A stretch of 64,000 nt of DNA from Lyophyllum atratum (taxonomy: Eukaryota > Basidiomycota > Agaricomycetes > Agaricales > Lyophyllaceae): contig JACGCN010000008.1 in assembly GCA_014905825.1 (NCBI GenBank), positions 682,001 to 746,000 of the forward strand, given 5' to 3'. This document shows positions 10,305-21,882 of this stretch, piece after piece; positions within the stretch are counted from its first letter, which is position 1; every line of letters starts with the position of its first letter. The translations under genes and the position numbers were made by a program. The notes beneath the pieces were generated by a model, which searched no databases, was not told the DNA's origin, and was given only the letters and a program-made list of their open reading frames with translations.

Positions 10305-13300
10305 ATGGACTATGAGATTATCAATGGTATGACAGCAAGACCCTCGAGCTTAACTTCGAGATAACCTAAACATTTAGATGCTCTTCCCTTCCCATCCCAA
10401 ACGGTAAATAGCGATCTCTGTGAGGATTGTTGTCACAAACTTATCCCCATTACTTTCATAGCACACCGACTATGGAGAAGACATAAGTAGTTTGATCCTT
10501 GCCCTTGAGGAACCACCCACAAGTGGGCTCCTTCAGTGTTACTTGAGGCTTCTGCCCCTCACGTTTCTTCTGGATCGTTTATAGATGCTTCAACGCAAAG
10601 CGCGTCGGATGCCCCCTCGACTTCAACCTCTCCATCGCTCGAAAGCATCAAGAAACGTAAACATAGCGACCCTTCCGATACCTCTAGCTCCACCATAGAT
10701 GACCGGCCAGCTAAGAGAGTCAAACACGACAACGACCCCAACCACCCATATATTATAGTAAGATACTTCCATGCTGTGGCTTTTCTTGAACGCCCATACA
10801 ATCGCACCCTTTAGGCGTCTTCGCGTCTGGTGGAAGAGTACCCAGGCGTCCCTTATGGTGTTTTGTACGAAATTGCCCGTTTACATACTGCATCGAAGCT
10901 CTCCATCGGGGACATTTCTTCCTGCCAGCTGCGCAAGCTGAAGGGGAACAATGTTCAATCCGCGGCCGAAACTATTCGCGTCCTCTTTCCTGATACAGGT
11001 TCAGATGCACGCCAGGATCCTGCTTTCGTACAAGAGGCCGCTGCAACGGTATTTTGATTCGCCTTGATAAACATTCCTCGTCTTAAACTTACTTCGAACA
11101 CTGTAGTCACCATGGGAAGAGCTCGACAGAGAGGAGGATGCGCTTTCTCTAGATCCCTATGCAGGTCTTGGCCACGGCGAACAAACACCTGGCTGGCATG
11201 GTGGAAAAATCGAGTTTAGGGGGAGGCTGGAACTTGATGGCTCATATAAGGTCAAACTAGAGCGATGCGCTTTGGGTCCCTCCTGCCGTTTCGCCAGGCG
11301 ATTTGGATCGAAATGCATTTTGAGGGTCAAAATCAAGAACTCTCTTCTCCACTCTCAAGATAATGGCCTCCAGGACTTCTTTCGTAAGCCGTTCGTTCTA
11401 TGGGGAAGAGTTTTCAGGTCTTTCTACGCGAAGGATGCGACTGTCTTCATGTTCCGAACAAACGAGGGGATGGTGAATGGTGAAATTGTGCCCAACCGGT
11501 TTTCCGGGTTTTCACTTCTGGCATTTCTCGATTGGCATAACCCGCCACTCACTAATTCGAACCAGGTGGGTCTAGCTAATCTATAATGCAGGTGTGCTCA
11601 ACATCGAAAGTAGGCTATGACGAAGTGGACGGCACGCTTTGCCCTTGGTTTGTCTAACTCCATCCCAGGGCCAATCCCTCAAAACGTCCACGACATAGAT
11701 GACATTGGTTCGTTTTTTACCACTTTGGAAAATGTTGTTCAGTTCCAACGCTCTGTACACAGTATCTGCTGAGAAATCGGACATGACTGACGGTTGTGGA
11801 GAGTTCAGTCGGTCGATGAGTCTGGCGGTCTGCCGTCGAAGCAGTCTCGAAGGGTGCCCAACTGGTGTTCAATTTCGTGGGCACGGAGCGAAGGTAAGCA
11901 AATGTCCCAATACTGAAGTATATTCACGCCTTAAGGATTTCTAGGGGATGGTAACCGAGAAGGCCGAAACGAGCCCAAGTGGACCGCTCGAGATATGGCT
12001 CCGTCCATCGCAGATAAAAATCAGATATCCAGCGGACCACCATGACCCTCTTGATCTTAGCCTTCGCATCTTCGAAATTCTCCAAACCCCTCGCATGCGG
12101 TCTCCTGCAAGAGTCTCCCCGGAAACAATCATCAACTTCGCAGAAAACGGGGTACCTCATCCAATCTTTATCCATCTATTGAGGGCTAGTATCGCGCAGA
12201 TTGTGGAAGGGCTGACGACCTGGGAGGGGCCGGACGCTATGTATACTCTCTGGACCAACGTCGAGCGAGCTGGTGCGGTCGTAACATCTCGCAGAGCGCG
12301 GGAGGCCGGAGGGGAAGCGCGAGCCAGGGGTTTCAGTGAACGCTCGATCGATGAGGTTGAGGATGAGGATGAGGACGAGATTGAATCTGACAAGGCTCTC
12401 GGGGAACGCTCTCGTGCTTGGTGGGCCGACCAGACGTCCGGCCAACCCTCCTCATTAGAAGAGACCGTCATGGTCCTCCTCGACGCTGGATTCAGCCCCA
12501 ACAACTCGGCCATACTACGGGAGAAGCTGAAGCAAGTGGTGAAGACGAGAATCAATGATCGCGTCAAAAACTTTCGTTACGAAGTGCCTCACAGCGCCCT
12601 CACCTTCGTGGTCCCCGGTGCGCTTCTCACTGTAGTCTGTCGTCGTGTATTCCATATTGACAACAAACTTTCAGATCCTTATGCAGTCCTCGGCCCTGAT
12701 GAAATACAAGTCAAGAGTTCCCATCGAAATTTGACGGATCTTGACGGCCTCCTTACAGATACAATTCTTGGTGATGTCCTGGTATGAATTACATTGCCAA
12801 CTCCACGCCAAATTTTCTAGCTTACTTGAATGTCTTTTCAGTTGACCCGGTACCCTTGCAAAGTGCCCACGGATGCCCGGAAGGTAGGATCTTTGTATAT
12901 CAGACCCTGCCCTAGCCTGATGGTTTCCAGGTCCGCGCTGTAGAACATGCCCAGCTTCGGAACTATACAGATGTCATTGTCTGCTCTGTTCAAGGCCAAC
13001 GTCGATTACTCGATTACCTAGCTGGAGGTCAGTCTTCGTCTGATCCTTAACTTCTGAGTGCTCATGTACTATTGCAAGGTGACTACGATGGTGACACGGC
13101 TACAGTCATCTGGGCACCGGAATTTGTCAAGCCCTTCAAGAACGCAGACGAAAAGTACTCAAAGGAGCCAGATGGCTTAGACACGTGCTTTACCTCGGCC
13201 GGGAATGAGAAGGTTGCGGATTTTATGGAACGTACACGTTCATTAGCCCAGTTGGATCAAACCCGCGAAGCACAGAAGTATCTGCTAGGCGCTCTGCGAG

Positions 13301-14201
13301 ATCCATCTTTGATCGGCGCGTACTCGACGATGCACGACAACGCAATCTATTCTCTCGGATATGGAAACCCGCGCACAGTCAAACTGGCTTACAAGTGAGC
13401 CTCCTTCCTTCCATACCTCGAGTCAACCTCGCTAATGAAACCGCACACAGGTTCTGCAAGGTGCTCGACGGCGCCAAGACCGGGCTGAGAATCAAGCCCG
13501 CCACCTTGACAGCCGATACGAAGGACTACAAAAATAGTCGTGGTCCGGAATGGAAGGAATGGAAAGCTAAGGCCGAGCGCAAGCCTAAAAAGCTGCCTAG
13601 CAATGAGCTATTCACTAAGCGGGGCAAGAAGAGCGAGTACATCAAAGGCCCATTCATCATGGACGATTTGCGCCGCTACGCGAAGAAGGAAAGCGACAAG
13701 GTTCTGGCGAACATGGAGGACGTTTTCAAGCCTTTGGACGTTGTCCGCGATCCCCATCTCACGCAGCCATGGGATGACGCAGACAAGATGGCAAAACGAG
13801 GTACCCCGGAGCTCCAAGCCGCAAAACGAAGGGACCTGGATAGGATCAGAACCCACGTCGAGGACATGTTTGGGGAGCATCGGTTAGCGATACGGAAAGA
13901 TTTCACCGATAAACAGATCGAAGCTCGTCAAGATATTCTCCGGGATCTTTCCAAGCGCTACATTGCGTCTCCTACCCTGGACGACATGGAGACCTTCACA
14001 GATGAAGCCTCCATCTCGCGTCTTCGCGCCTCCTACGCATACCTATACGATTTTAAGCAGATGGCAAAGGGGGCGCGTTTCAGTCGTTTCCCATGGGATA
14101 TGGCTCTCCGGGACCTCTGCCACATCAAAGCCAGTGCCCTCGGTCCCTCTAAGACGGTCACTGTAGGCTTCTACGAGCGCTTCCGACTATCCCGCCGTTG
14201 A
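10305..14201 (+). CDS. Cellular RNA-dependent RNA polymerase (RNA silencing)
   Basis: Thirteen exons (10305-10326, 10378-10403, 10462-10486, 10537-10757, 10815-11048, 11107-11565, 11614-11707, 11763-11893, 11945-12781, 12842-12883, 12931-13027, 13079-13394, 13451-14201) encode 1084 residues with consistent phases. The family's catalytic loop 'GGDYDGD' lies near residues 729-735, its aspartates binding metal. Other family blocks are 'MTDGCGEFSR', 'RYPCKVPTD' and 'FCKVLDGAKTG'. The first 100 residues are serine-rich and disordered, with a basic cluster ('KKRKH', 'PAKRVKH') that could be a nuclear signal. An acidic run of alternating Glu-Asp follows the fold's middle part. By family it makes double-stranded RNA from single-stranded templates for quelling or small-RNA silencing, as QDE-1 and Rdp1 do. 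The first three exons are very short (22, 26 and 25 nt), so the N-terminus is the least certain part. Confidence 0.9.
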
Positions 14202-14508
14202 ACTTTCCCCACATGTACTTCGCTCCCGCTATCAAACCCGTATGAGTAACCTAGCATGCATTCCCACGTGCACCATACCACTCGACATGAATACCCTCCA
14301 TACTCCTTTCGCTAGGGACACACTGTACACATCTCATGTCTCCGCAGCTCATATTGAACATTATATCTTGCCTCTTCCATGTACTTTGAAACCACGCCGT
14401 CCACAGGTCTCATACAATTTCTTGCAGTATTGTAATTTCCATGTACCATCAAACATCCGCCGCTCTTCCCAAATCGTGTACATATGTAATTCACCCAACA
14501 GATATATG
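14202..14508. other. Short convergent intergenic spacer
   Basis: This 307-bp spacer separates the stop codons of the polymerase (plus) and the transporter (minus). It must hold both 3' ends. No distinct motif was seen. Confidence 0.6.
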
Positions 14509-17500
14509 TTATACGGCTTCTTGTACAGATAACAACACATCAAGCTCCTTCACCCTCTCCTCCCACTTCTCGACATCAGCCAACTTGCCCTCAAGCAAGC
14601 TAATCTCGCGATCGAGGCCCATCCGTTCCTCGTCAGTGCCCACCCGAGCAAGCGTCCATCCTGCTGAACCCTCACCCAAAAGCGTCAAGAGGTGAGTGTG
14701 ATACTGGATCAGAGAAGGCCTGGGATGAGGGAGTCAGAAACGGTGGGATTTGGCTTCTTCGGGTGAACAAGTCTACGCACCGAAGAGAAACAGTAATCAA
14801 GGTGATCCCAAGGGCTTTTGCGTGTTCATACATCCGACCCTCAACGTCGCTCGAAACGGCACTCGTGCACTCTACAAAACACACATCATTAGCAACGCTG
14901 GACCTTCATAGATTAGAGGCGTTACAAACCATCCAAGATCGCAAATCTGGGTTTGTGGTAGAACACACGCGCCATCGCCATCTAATTCAGAACCAAGTCA
15001 GCACCCAAAAACACCCAAGACACATCCCAACTCACTCTCTGCTTCTCGCCCCCGCTCAACACATCCCTCCACTCCTTCCTCGTCGTCCAACCACCCTCCC
15101 TCTCCGGCAAGTATGCCAAATACACCCACTCCAAAATCTCCATAAGATCCTTCTCCGTCTTCCCCGACTCCAAGTACTCAGGGTACGAATGCGGGTAGAT
15201 AATCTGGTCCAAGAGACTGCCCGTCACCATGTACGCCCGCTGCGGCACCACAAACACCGCCCTGCGCCCCTCCTCGTCCGCAGGACGTCGTACTTCCGCA
15301 TTGGCGCCCTGCGGAGCCCACAGGCCCGCCAACACACGCGCAACAGCCGTCTTTCCGACCCCATTGCTTCCGGTGATCATCAAATGATCGCCATCCTTCA
15401 GCGCCAACGACAAGTCCTTGACCAGCGGTGGGGAAAGTGGAGCCTCGGACGGCTCGGCCTGCTCTTCGTCCAAGAGCAAATCCGCGGCCACTGGGTTGTG
15501 ACTGGGGACTAGGATGTCCACATGCGAGAGCGCGATGTCTCCACCGGCCTCGATCGTATGGTGGGGGAGGGGCACGAGATTGTGCAATGTCGATAGGAGC
15601 GTGTACAGCCGTGTCGTAAGGCCGGCGAGTTCGAGGAGATCCTTGTAGGCATACATCAAGCGGCCGCCTGCATCGGCCAGTGAAAGGAGGAGCCGGCGAT
15701 TCGAAACATAGGCTGTGAAACCCGCAGTCAGCATGGAGGATATGTCACAAGCCGGCGATGCAATGACGTACTTTCCGTTCGTCCAGCTATAGCATCAACA
15801 GGCCTGTCTTCCGTCGGTGCGGCGGGGATCCCGAGCGACCGTGTCGTTCGGGTGTACAGTAAGGGCACTGCGATCAGACCATAGCCTGCAGCAGACCACA
15901 GGTACTTGATCACATAATCCTCTGTCCACTCGTAAGCGATTCGGATCTGAGAAACCCTAGGATCAGCCACCATGCGCTATGAGCAAGCCAAGGTTCAACG
16001 GCGGACCTTGTATATCGAGTTGACGTGCTTGATGAGTCGCATATACGCACGCGTGAGGATGTCCCGCTCACGAACACCACCATCGTAGAAACTATTGGTT
16101 GGGATAAGAAAAGAGGCAATATTAAGATAAGAAAAGGAATATGAGACGAACGCAATCTCCTCGGCTTCTCTACCAACTCTACCCATACCCCCCCTGTATT
16201 CTCCCTCAAGTTTGGCTTCTACCGCCGCCAAGCGACCGAACGCTGGTGTCACGGCTCGCAGAATTGCTACCGTGGCATAATAATTGCCGAACAGGAGAAT
16301 GGTTCCCCGTACCCCTAGTGACCGCGATAACTGACTGGTGAACAGGATGAGATCAAGAGAGGGCTTTAGGATATTTCCGCTAGAAGTAACGTCCGTCAGC
16401 TTTTTCTGCATATCAAAAACGGTGGGAGGCTTACTATAGACCCGCCAAAGCCTCACACCAGGCGTCAACGTCAGCAGTGATGTATTGGTCCACGCCCTCG
16501 AGGCCCGATCTGTAATAGCGCAGGTCCGGCGAAGAAGAGAGATAAAGGTCATGGGTATAACGTGTCAAACGTGTGCGTAGGCTCAGGGAAAGCTTTGACT
16601 GCAGATGGCGAATCTGAAGTACTTGAACAGTCAGATGTTGCAAATATTGCAGAACTCTCAAGACACGAGGAAGACGCACTAGTGAATTAGTATAGGTACT
16701 TGGAATTGCGAGGAGGAGCCACAACCCCAGGCCCTTGAGGAAGCCTTTGCCATTCGCACTGACCTAGTACACAGAAATCAGTTGAACCCTGATATTTTAG
16801 AGAAGGACTTACTAGATCACGGGCAAGCCGTCCATCCAGCCTGGCGACTACCACGCTAAGTACAGTCCTTAAGACCAAGAAGAAGGAATGGGACAAGACG
16901 ATGAGGGTTTCCTTCGTTTGAAAAGATGGGAAGGCGATGCGGAAGAGAATTGCACGGAGTTGACGAAGGAAGGTCTTGTCAATGTTTGGCTTGGCTTTAG
17001 CAGCGGGCGGTAGGGGTGGAAAGAAAGGTGCATCCGAAAGAAGCTTCGTCTTCAAGGTTTCTCGAATGTTGACCTATTGGGAGTATAAATCAGTCTATCC
17101 CTAAGTGTTGCAGCTTTGTACGAAGAGGGATAGAATCGCGACAGTACACCCCTAGAATTGAAGGCAAGGGGGCTTGTTCATGAAAGTGCCTTAGCAAAAT
17201 ACTGCACCAGCCAGCCACAAGGTTTGGAAAAGCGAAAGTTTCGAAGTTCCTTCCCTACGCACCTTTGAAACGCGGTCGCGGTATGGCACTAACAAAGTCT
17301 TGCTTCCGTTGATCTCCTTCTTGTACACTTCCTGTAATACCGCCTCCAAATCTCCAGGAGATAGAGTTTCTTTAGCCTTTACGACAGGGATTCGTTTGAA
17401 AGCTTGCTTCGGGAGCGACAGCAGGCGGGATCGCAGCAACAGGATAGTCACAAGCAGCAATAGTAGTGGCTTGCTCGACTTGTGCTGTCTAAGAGAGTTG

Positions 17501-17526
17501 AGCAGCGGCTTGGAGAATATTGCCAT
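14509..17526 (-). CDS. PXA1: Peroxisomal long-chain acyl-CoA ABC half transporter (ABCD/PXA1 family)
   Basis: Eleven exons (17263-17526, 16813-17073, 16680-16763, 16435-16613, 16152-16379, 16007-16091, 15772-15946, 15036-15712, 14930-14981, 14781-14871, 14509-14719) give 768 residues, the usual ABCD size. A hydrophobic N-terminus and transmembrane region come first. The peroxisomal EAA-like motif 'AEEIAFYDGG' is restored by splicing. The nucleotide-binding domain has Walker A 'GSNGVGKT' (540-547), signature 'LSGGEKQR' (644-651) and Walker B 'RFAILDE' (663-669). By family it dimerises with PXA2 and imports very-long-chain acyl-CoA into peroxisomes for beta-oxidation. Intron 1 (189 bp) is unusually long for this locus, and intron 5 uses a GTTCGT donor. 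Sequence and family agree; whether it is PXA1 or PXA2 rests on overall resemblance only. Confidence 0.9.
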
Positions 17527-18138
17527 AGCTGCTCTAGAAGACGGAGGACGTCGATGGGGGGCCCACAGGTAGGCGGGATGGCGTGTTGAGGATCCAGGCT
17601 GAGTATACCAGCTAGCCGTCGCGGTCAACTGACAACAAAATGCATGTGAAATTGTGGGGCTTGTCAGATAAGATTACATCTGTTTGGCCGCACACCGACA
17701 AGCCAAATAGTCACACCAACGCCTGCAATCGCGACACGCTGGCTTTCTATCACAATTCGTTCAAGACCCTCGTCCCTTGTTAAGAAGACAGTGTCGACTA
17801 TGCTACAGTTTTCTACTCCCTTTCAAGACGAGAAGCACCGAAACCGCAAACTCCGATTCTCCCGGCCTTTGTCCTCCCTTTCACTATGATAGCATGATCT
17901 GCACTGGCCCGAGCCCGCGACCACATAATGGATACTATATTTAACCTTGCCACTGCTGAATCCTCTTAAAGGAATCCTTTGGGCGTCTTTCTTACTAACC
18001 TTCTATCTCTTCCTCCTGTCGGTGCTGGCACCACGAAACTGACCACATTCTTTTGAAAGCTCCACCATCAACCCAATAGGTAGGCCCAATCGTTGTCTCC
18101 ATATTGCAAGTGCTGATTTCCGTCTAAAAGGCTTCACC
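17527..18138. promoter_or_regulatory. Divergent promoter region
   Basis: This 612-bp region separates the start codons of the transporter (minus) and the AT-hook gene (plus). On the plus side, a GTAGGCCC...AAAAG stretch just before the ATG at 18139 could be an intron in the 5' leader. No specific factor site was identified. Confidence 0.45.
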
Positions 18139-20104
18139 ATGTATCCCCATAATGATTCGCATCTCGCTTTCGAGGACCTAGCGACTTCTGTTTCTAACGA
18201 TGGCTACAAATCAAGTGGGGCCAGTCATCATTCCGTGGCCGAAGAATTCGGCGAAGGGCGGGGTGAGCACGTTCTTGCAATCACAGACATAGTAGTGCGC
18301 CTCACCTTTATCACCGTATTCCAATCTAATGGTGTTGCAGGAGGGAGAAGAATATATAACACATACCGTAAAACTCCTGGAAGAATTTTCCAACCGGCAG
18401 GTCCACCCGCCTTTCGATGATAGAATAAAACCTGAGGCAGGCGTCGATCTTCTGCATCATCGATGTTCTTGTCTGATCGAGCCCGTTTATTCCAGTTTCC
18501 CAACCCATACAAATTCCTGTTAGGTACCTTCCAATCATTAGCCAATCGCGACAAGCCTAAAGCTCCTGCCGACGAACCCTCGCGCCGGCTTCCCCCTCAG
18601 CTACTGACTGAGTATGTGGACCTCGAAGTATGGGCGAAGGAATATCTACGAGTACAGTTTGATCAAAGTCAGACCGGGAGCCTGGTCCCAACGGTTAGTC
18701 CTATCAAGTCGCCCTATAACAAGATAATCAACAATCTTGAGTCAGCTTTTGACCGTCATCGCAGCTAATTTCTTCGATCTCTACATGCACCTCATGGACA
18801 ACATCGTCAAGAAAGCTTTGGTAAACAAGGACACTCGGCGTGGTTCCTGTTTAGAGATCACTGATTTCTCCTTTTCTTACGGCAAGTTATCCAGTTGCAC
18901 TACGAGCGCTGGTCGAAGGCCTTACCCTAATCCCTTAAGAACTTCACTTGTCCCAAGTCCTCCCTTTCATCACCGACGCCAAGCATCGTGTTCATAATGC
19001 CCGTATCCCTAACTCTCAACCACGTCAGTAATAAAGCGTCTAGTGATTCGTGGTCACTGACACTTTTGAGCAGCTTCAATCGACCTATCACGGAAGCCTG
19101 TGCCTTCTGCCAAACCTGTTCGATCCGGGGCAGGCGCATCACATTCTGGTCGCAAAATGCAGCCCCCCAAGGCGGTTGTGCAAACTTCGCAACTGAAAAA
19201 GAGCCGACCTAGACCAAAGGCGACTCCGAGCGCTGTTAAGAAGGGAGCAGGGGCACAAATTGGAACAGGAGAGGGTGGTCAGTGTGCAAAAGACAAAGAA
19301 ATACCAAGTGAGCGACACAAAGTCCCTCGTACTCCTGCCCAGGCCTCTACCAGTGCTCTACGCCCCAAGGGACGTCCGCGCAAGTCGATACCCGAGAAAA
19401 CCGCGACCAAGTCTTCCACTTCTCCACTCGACCCCCCTTCACTCGACCCCCCCTTGGGCGACGCTCCCACACCCGAAGTTTTCCCGTTTACGTTTCAGTA
19501 TCCGTATGTTCCTAATATGTCAGTCACCGGCGCGCCTTCCGAGGACCTAGCAGACTTCCCGACTCCAGAAGGCACCATGATCGGATACGAGAGCGATGCC
19601 ACGATCCTCGCTCTACCACTGGAGACCAAATCTCGCACATCCACGCCTGCGCTGGAAGAAACAACGCAGCCTCCCGCCCCCAAGCCCCCCAAAAGGCTTA
19701 CCATCGTGTTACCCGCTCGGAAGAGCGAAAGGCTCGCGAGAAAGCGGGATGACGCATCGACATCCCTGCCTTCCTTGCCGTCCAACTCTTTGCAGCCGGT
19801 GCAATCAGAAATAGGTGGCGAGGCCCAGATGTATCTCCCACTATCGTCAGCGTCCGAGGCGGTGCCCGGGAACCCTGCCAAGTCTCATAAAACACCGACT
19901 TGCCCTTCTCCACCCCCCGATACAGAGAATCACCCGATGTCGTTGACGGCAGGCATGCCCATTGACATCGACAACGAGGCGTCCTCGGCAGGGTCACGTT
20001 TACAAAACCCTCTTGGTGACACCAACATCAATTCATATCCTTCGGTGCCACCGGAGGCGATGTCTCTTCCGACGTCCATCACGGCCAAGCCTGAAGACTC
20101 ATGA
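18139..20104 (+). CDS. Hypothetical AT-hook protein, multi-exon
   Basis: I do not recognise the family. Exons include 18139 to about 18262, about 18347-18400 ('HTVKLLEEFSNRQ'), a third ending near 18690 that begins 'FPNPYKFLLGTF', one at about 18752-18820, and a long last exon from about 19072 to 20104. The segment 18890-19020 has stops in each simple reading, so its splicing is unresolved. The first part looks helical. The last 340 residues are proline- and serine-rich and disordered, with an AT-hook ('KGRPRKS', coded near 19366-19386) and basic clusters. A nuclear, DNA-associated role is inferred from the AT-hook only. Confidence 0.6.
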
Positions 20105-21738
20105 TATCTCCACCACGACAGAAAAAGCTGAAACGTGACATAGAATTTAAAACTTCTGCCGTTGGTTTTGGGTTGGTCGGAACTTGTGTCAAGTGATTGA
20201 TACTTGTGCTTGTGGCGGCAGTCTCGGCGATTATCATCGAGTGGTCGGAGTCGGAGACTGTCACTGATTGCAACGTGCCCGTTGTGCTCTGGGCAGACCC
20301 ATGTGTCCAAGTTCCATCCTGGAGACTTCTCCGAGTTCTTGGGCTTACCGAGCACTTACGGTTGGTGCGCTTGAATCGTATTGCGATGGTTGGCATCGTC
20401 GTGAGCACATCCGCGTGCAGTCAATGATTTGTTGACAGGTTACAGTATCTCAATCTAATCATAATGTCATTTTGGGCATCGCTATCAGTTCTCATTTCCA
20501 AGGCTCGTTATCCCATGACCCTAAAGCCGTATGATTTCGACCTCTGCCGAGAATGAACTCGACAGACATACTTTGGTAAGCCTCCGATCGCGACCATCTT
20601 CTTGCAACATTTCACTGCTGTATACAAGACCTTCAACCATGGTTGTGTCACCTCCTTGATCTCCGTGGCGCCCACTTCCACCGTGAATAATACTGACCTA
20701 GGCGTATATGGGCTGATAAAACCAGGCACGTTCCGCGCAACCCGGAGGTGGAATGAAGTGGCTGTTGGCTGATTTCGTTCCAACTGCCAACGGAGCCGGG
20801 AGTTGGATGTTTGAAACAAGGGTATCGAGGTACTATCGAGGTTCGGGAACGCCAAGTATACCCGCACAACAAACTTCCATTCACGAACCTTCCGCAAATG
20901 CCAATGCGCTATCATCGCAGACTTCTTCGGAATGGCTAAGCCGGGTAAGTCCACAAGAACAATGATGAACAACGCAAGCCGGAGCTATGTTCTATGTTAA
21001 CTGATCCCGTCGATTATTCACGTCGAATAGCGTTGCATCGCGTTCGGAGTCTACAACGGACAGTTTGTTACAATCATTCGAGACTCATGCCGAGAGCGAA
21101 GATCTCAACCCGGGCTCGACTTGGGGAAACCACATCGAAAAATTGGATTGTTTCCTACGCAGCGCATCAGATAGATGGACAGATCACCTCAGGAGCAAGG
21201 CAGAATACCTCAGTTTGACATAAAATAGGCAAGCCTCTCCGGGATCTGATAATTGATAGGTCAACGTTAGCTCCATATGTAAGAGAAAATTAAACTATGA
21301 CGCATCAGCCCCGTGAATCCAGGTTTCGTCCAGGAAATGGGTTACAAGGTGACGTGACTGCCAGACTCGCCTACGGGCGAGAGGTAGCGCGGCAATGTCT
21401 GTTTTCCGGGCCTACAGGAGGAAAAAAAATCAGACGACTGGCTGGAAACATGTAAATCTGAAAGGTCTCTGACACGCCCAATCACCGTCGCGACGTTTGG
21501 GGAGGGAAACCCCTAGGGACCCGCTATTCTGAATCACGGCATGCATGTTCAAAGCTGCGATAACAACCTTCGGCCATCACGTCTCTCCATCTCGTGATGA
21601 GACGATATCCTTGAAACGGCTCCACCTCCAAGAGAACTCCTCCGAGACACCGACAACGCCAGGGTTCAGATGTGATGTTGCCGGAAGGAAATACTCTTGG
21701 AATACTTCGCCAGATGAGGCTGTGTGCTGGGGGAAGCC
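20105..21738. other. Intergenic with one doubtful open frame
   Basis: The longest open frame is 154 codons on the minus strand (20508-20972). It contains a sequence resembling a short intron (GTCAGTATT...ATACAG), which may split a real exon, but no domain is recognisable. The rest shows nothing I can name. Confidence 0.4.
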
Positions 21739-21882
21739 TTAAATACGGCTCGCTGTCGTCGATGAATCCTCAGAACTCAGCAGGTCTGAACTTCACACAC
21801 ACAACACCTCTCACATCCAACTTTCGGCTGGTCTGAAAAAAATCCAACTCTTCAATTCATCACCCAATAATCATCATCGACA
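21739..21882 (+). promoter_or_regulatory. Core promoter and leader of the repeat-protein gene
   Basis: A TTAAATA box at about 21739 lies some 140 bases before the ATG. It is followed by a CA/CT-rich leader ending in CATCATCGACA just before the start codon. This layout is typical of strongly expressed fungal genes for secreted proteins. Confidence 0.5.
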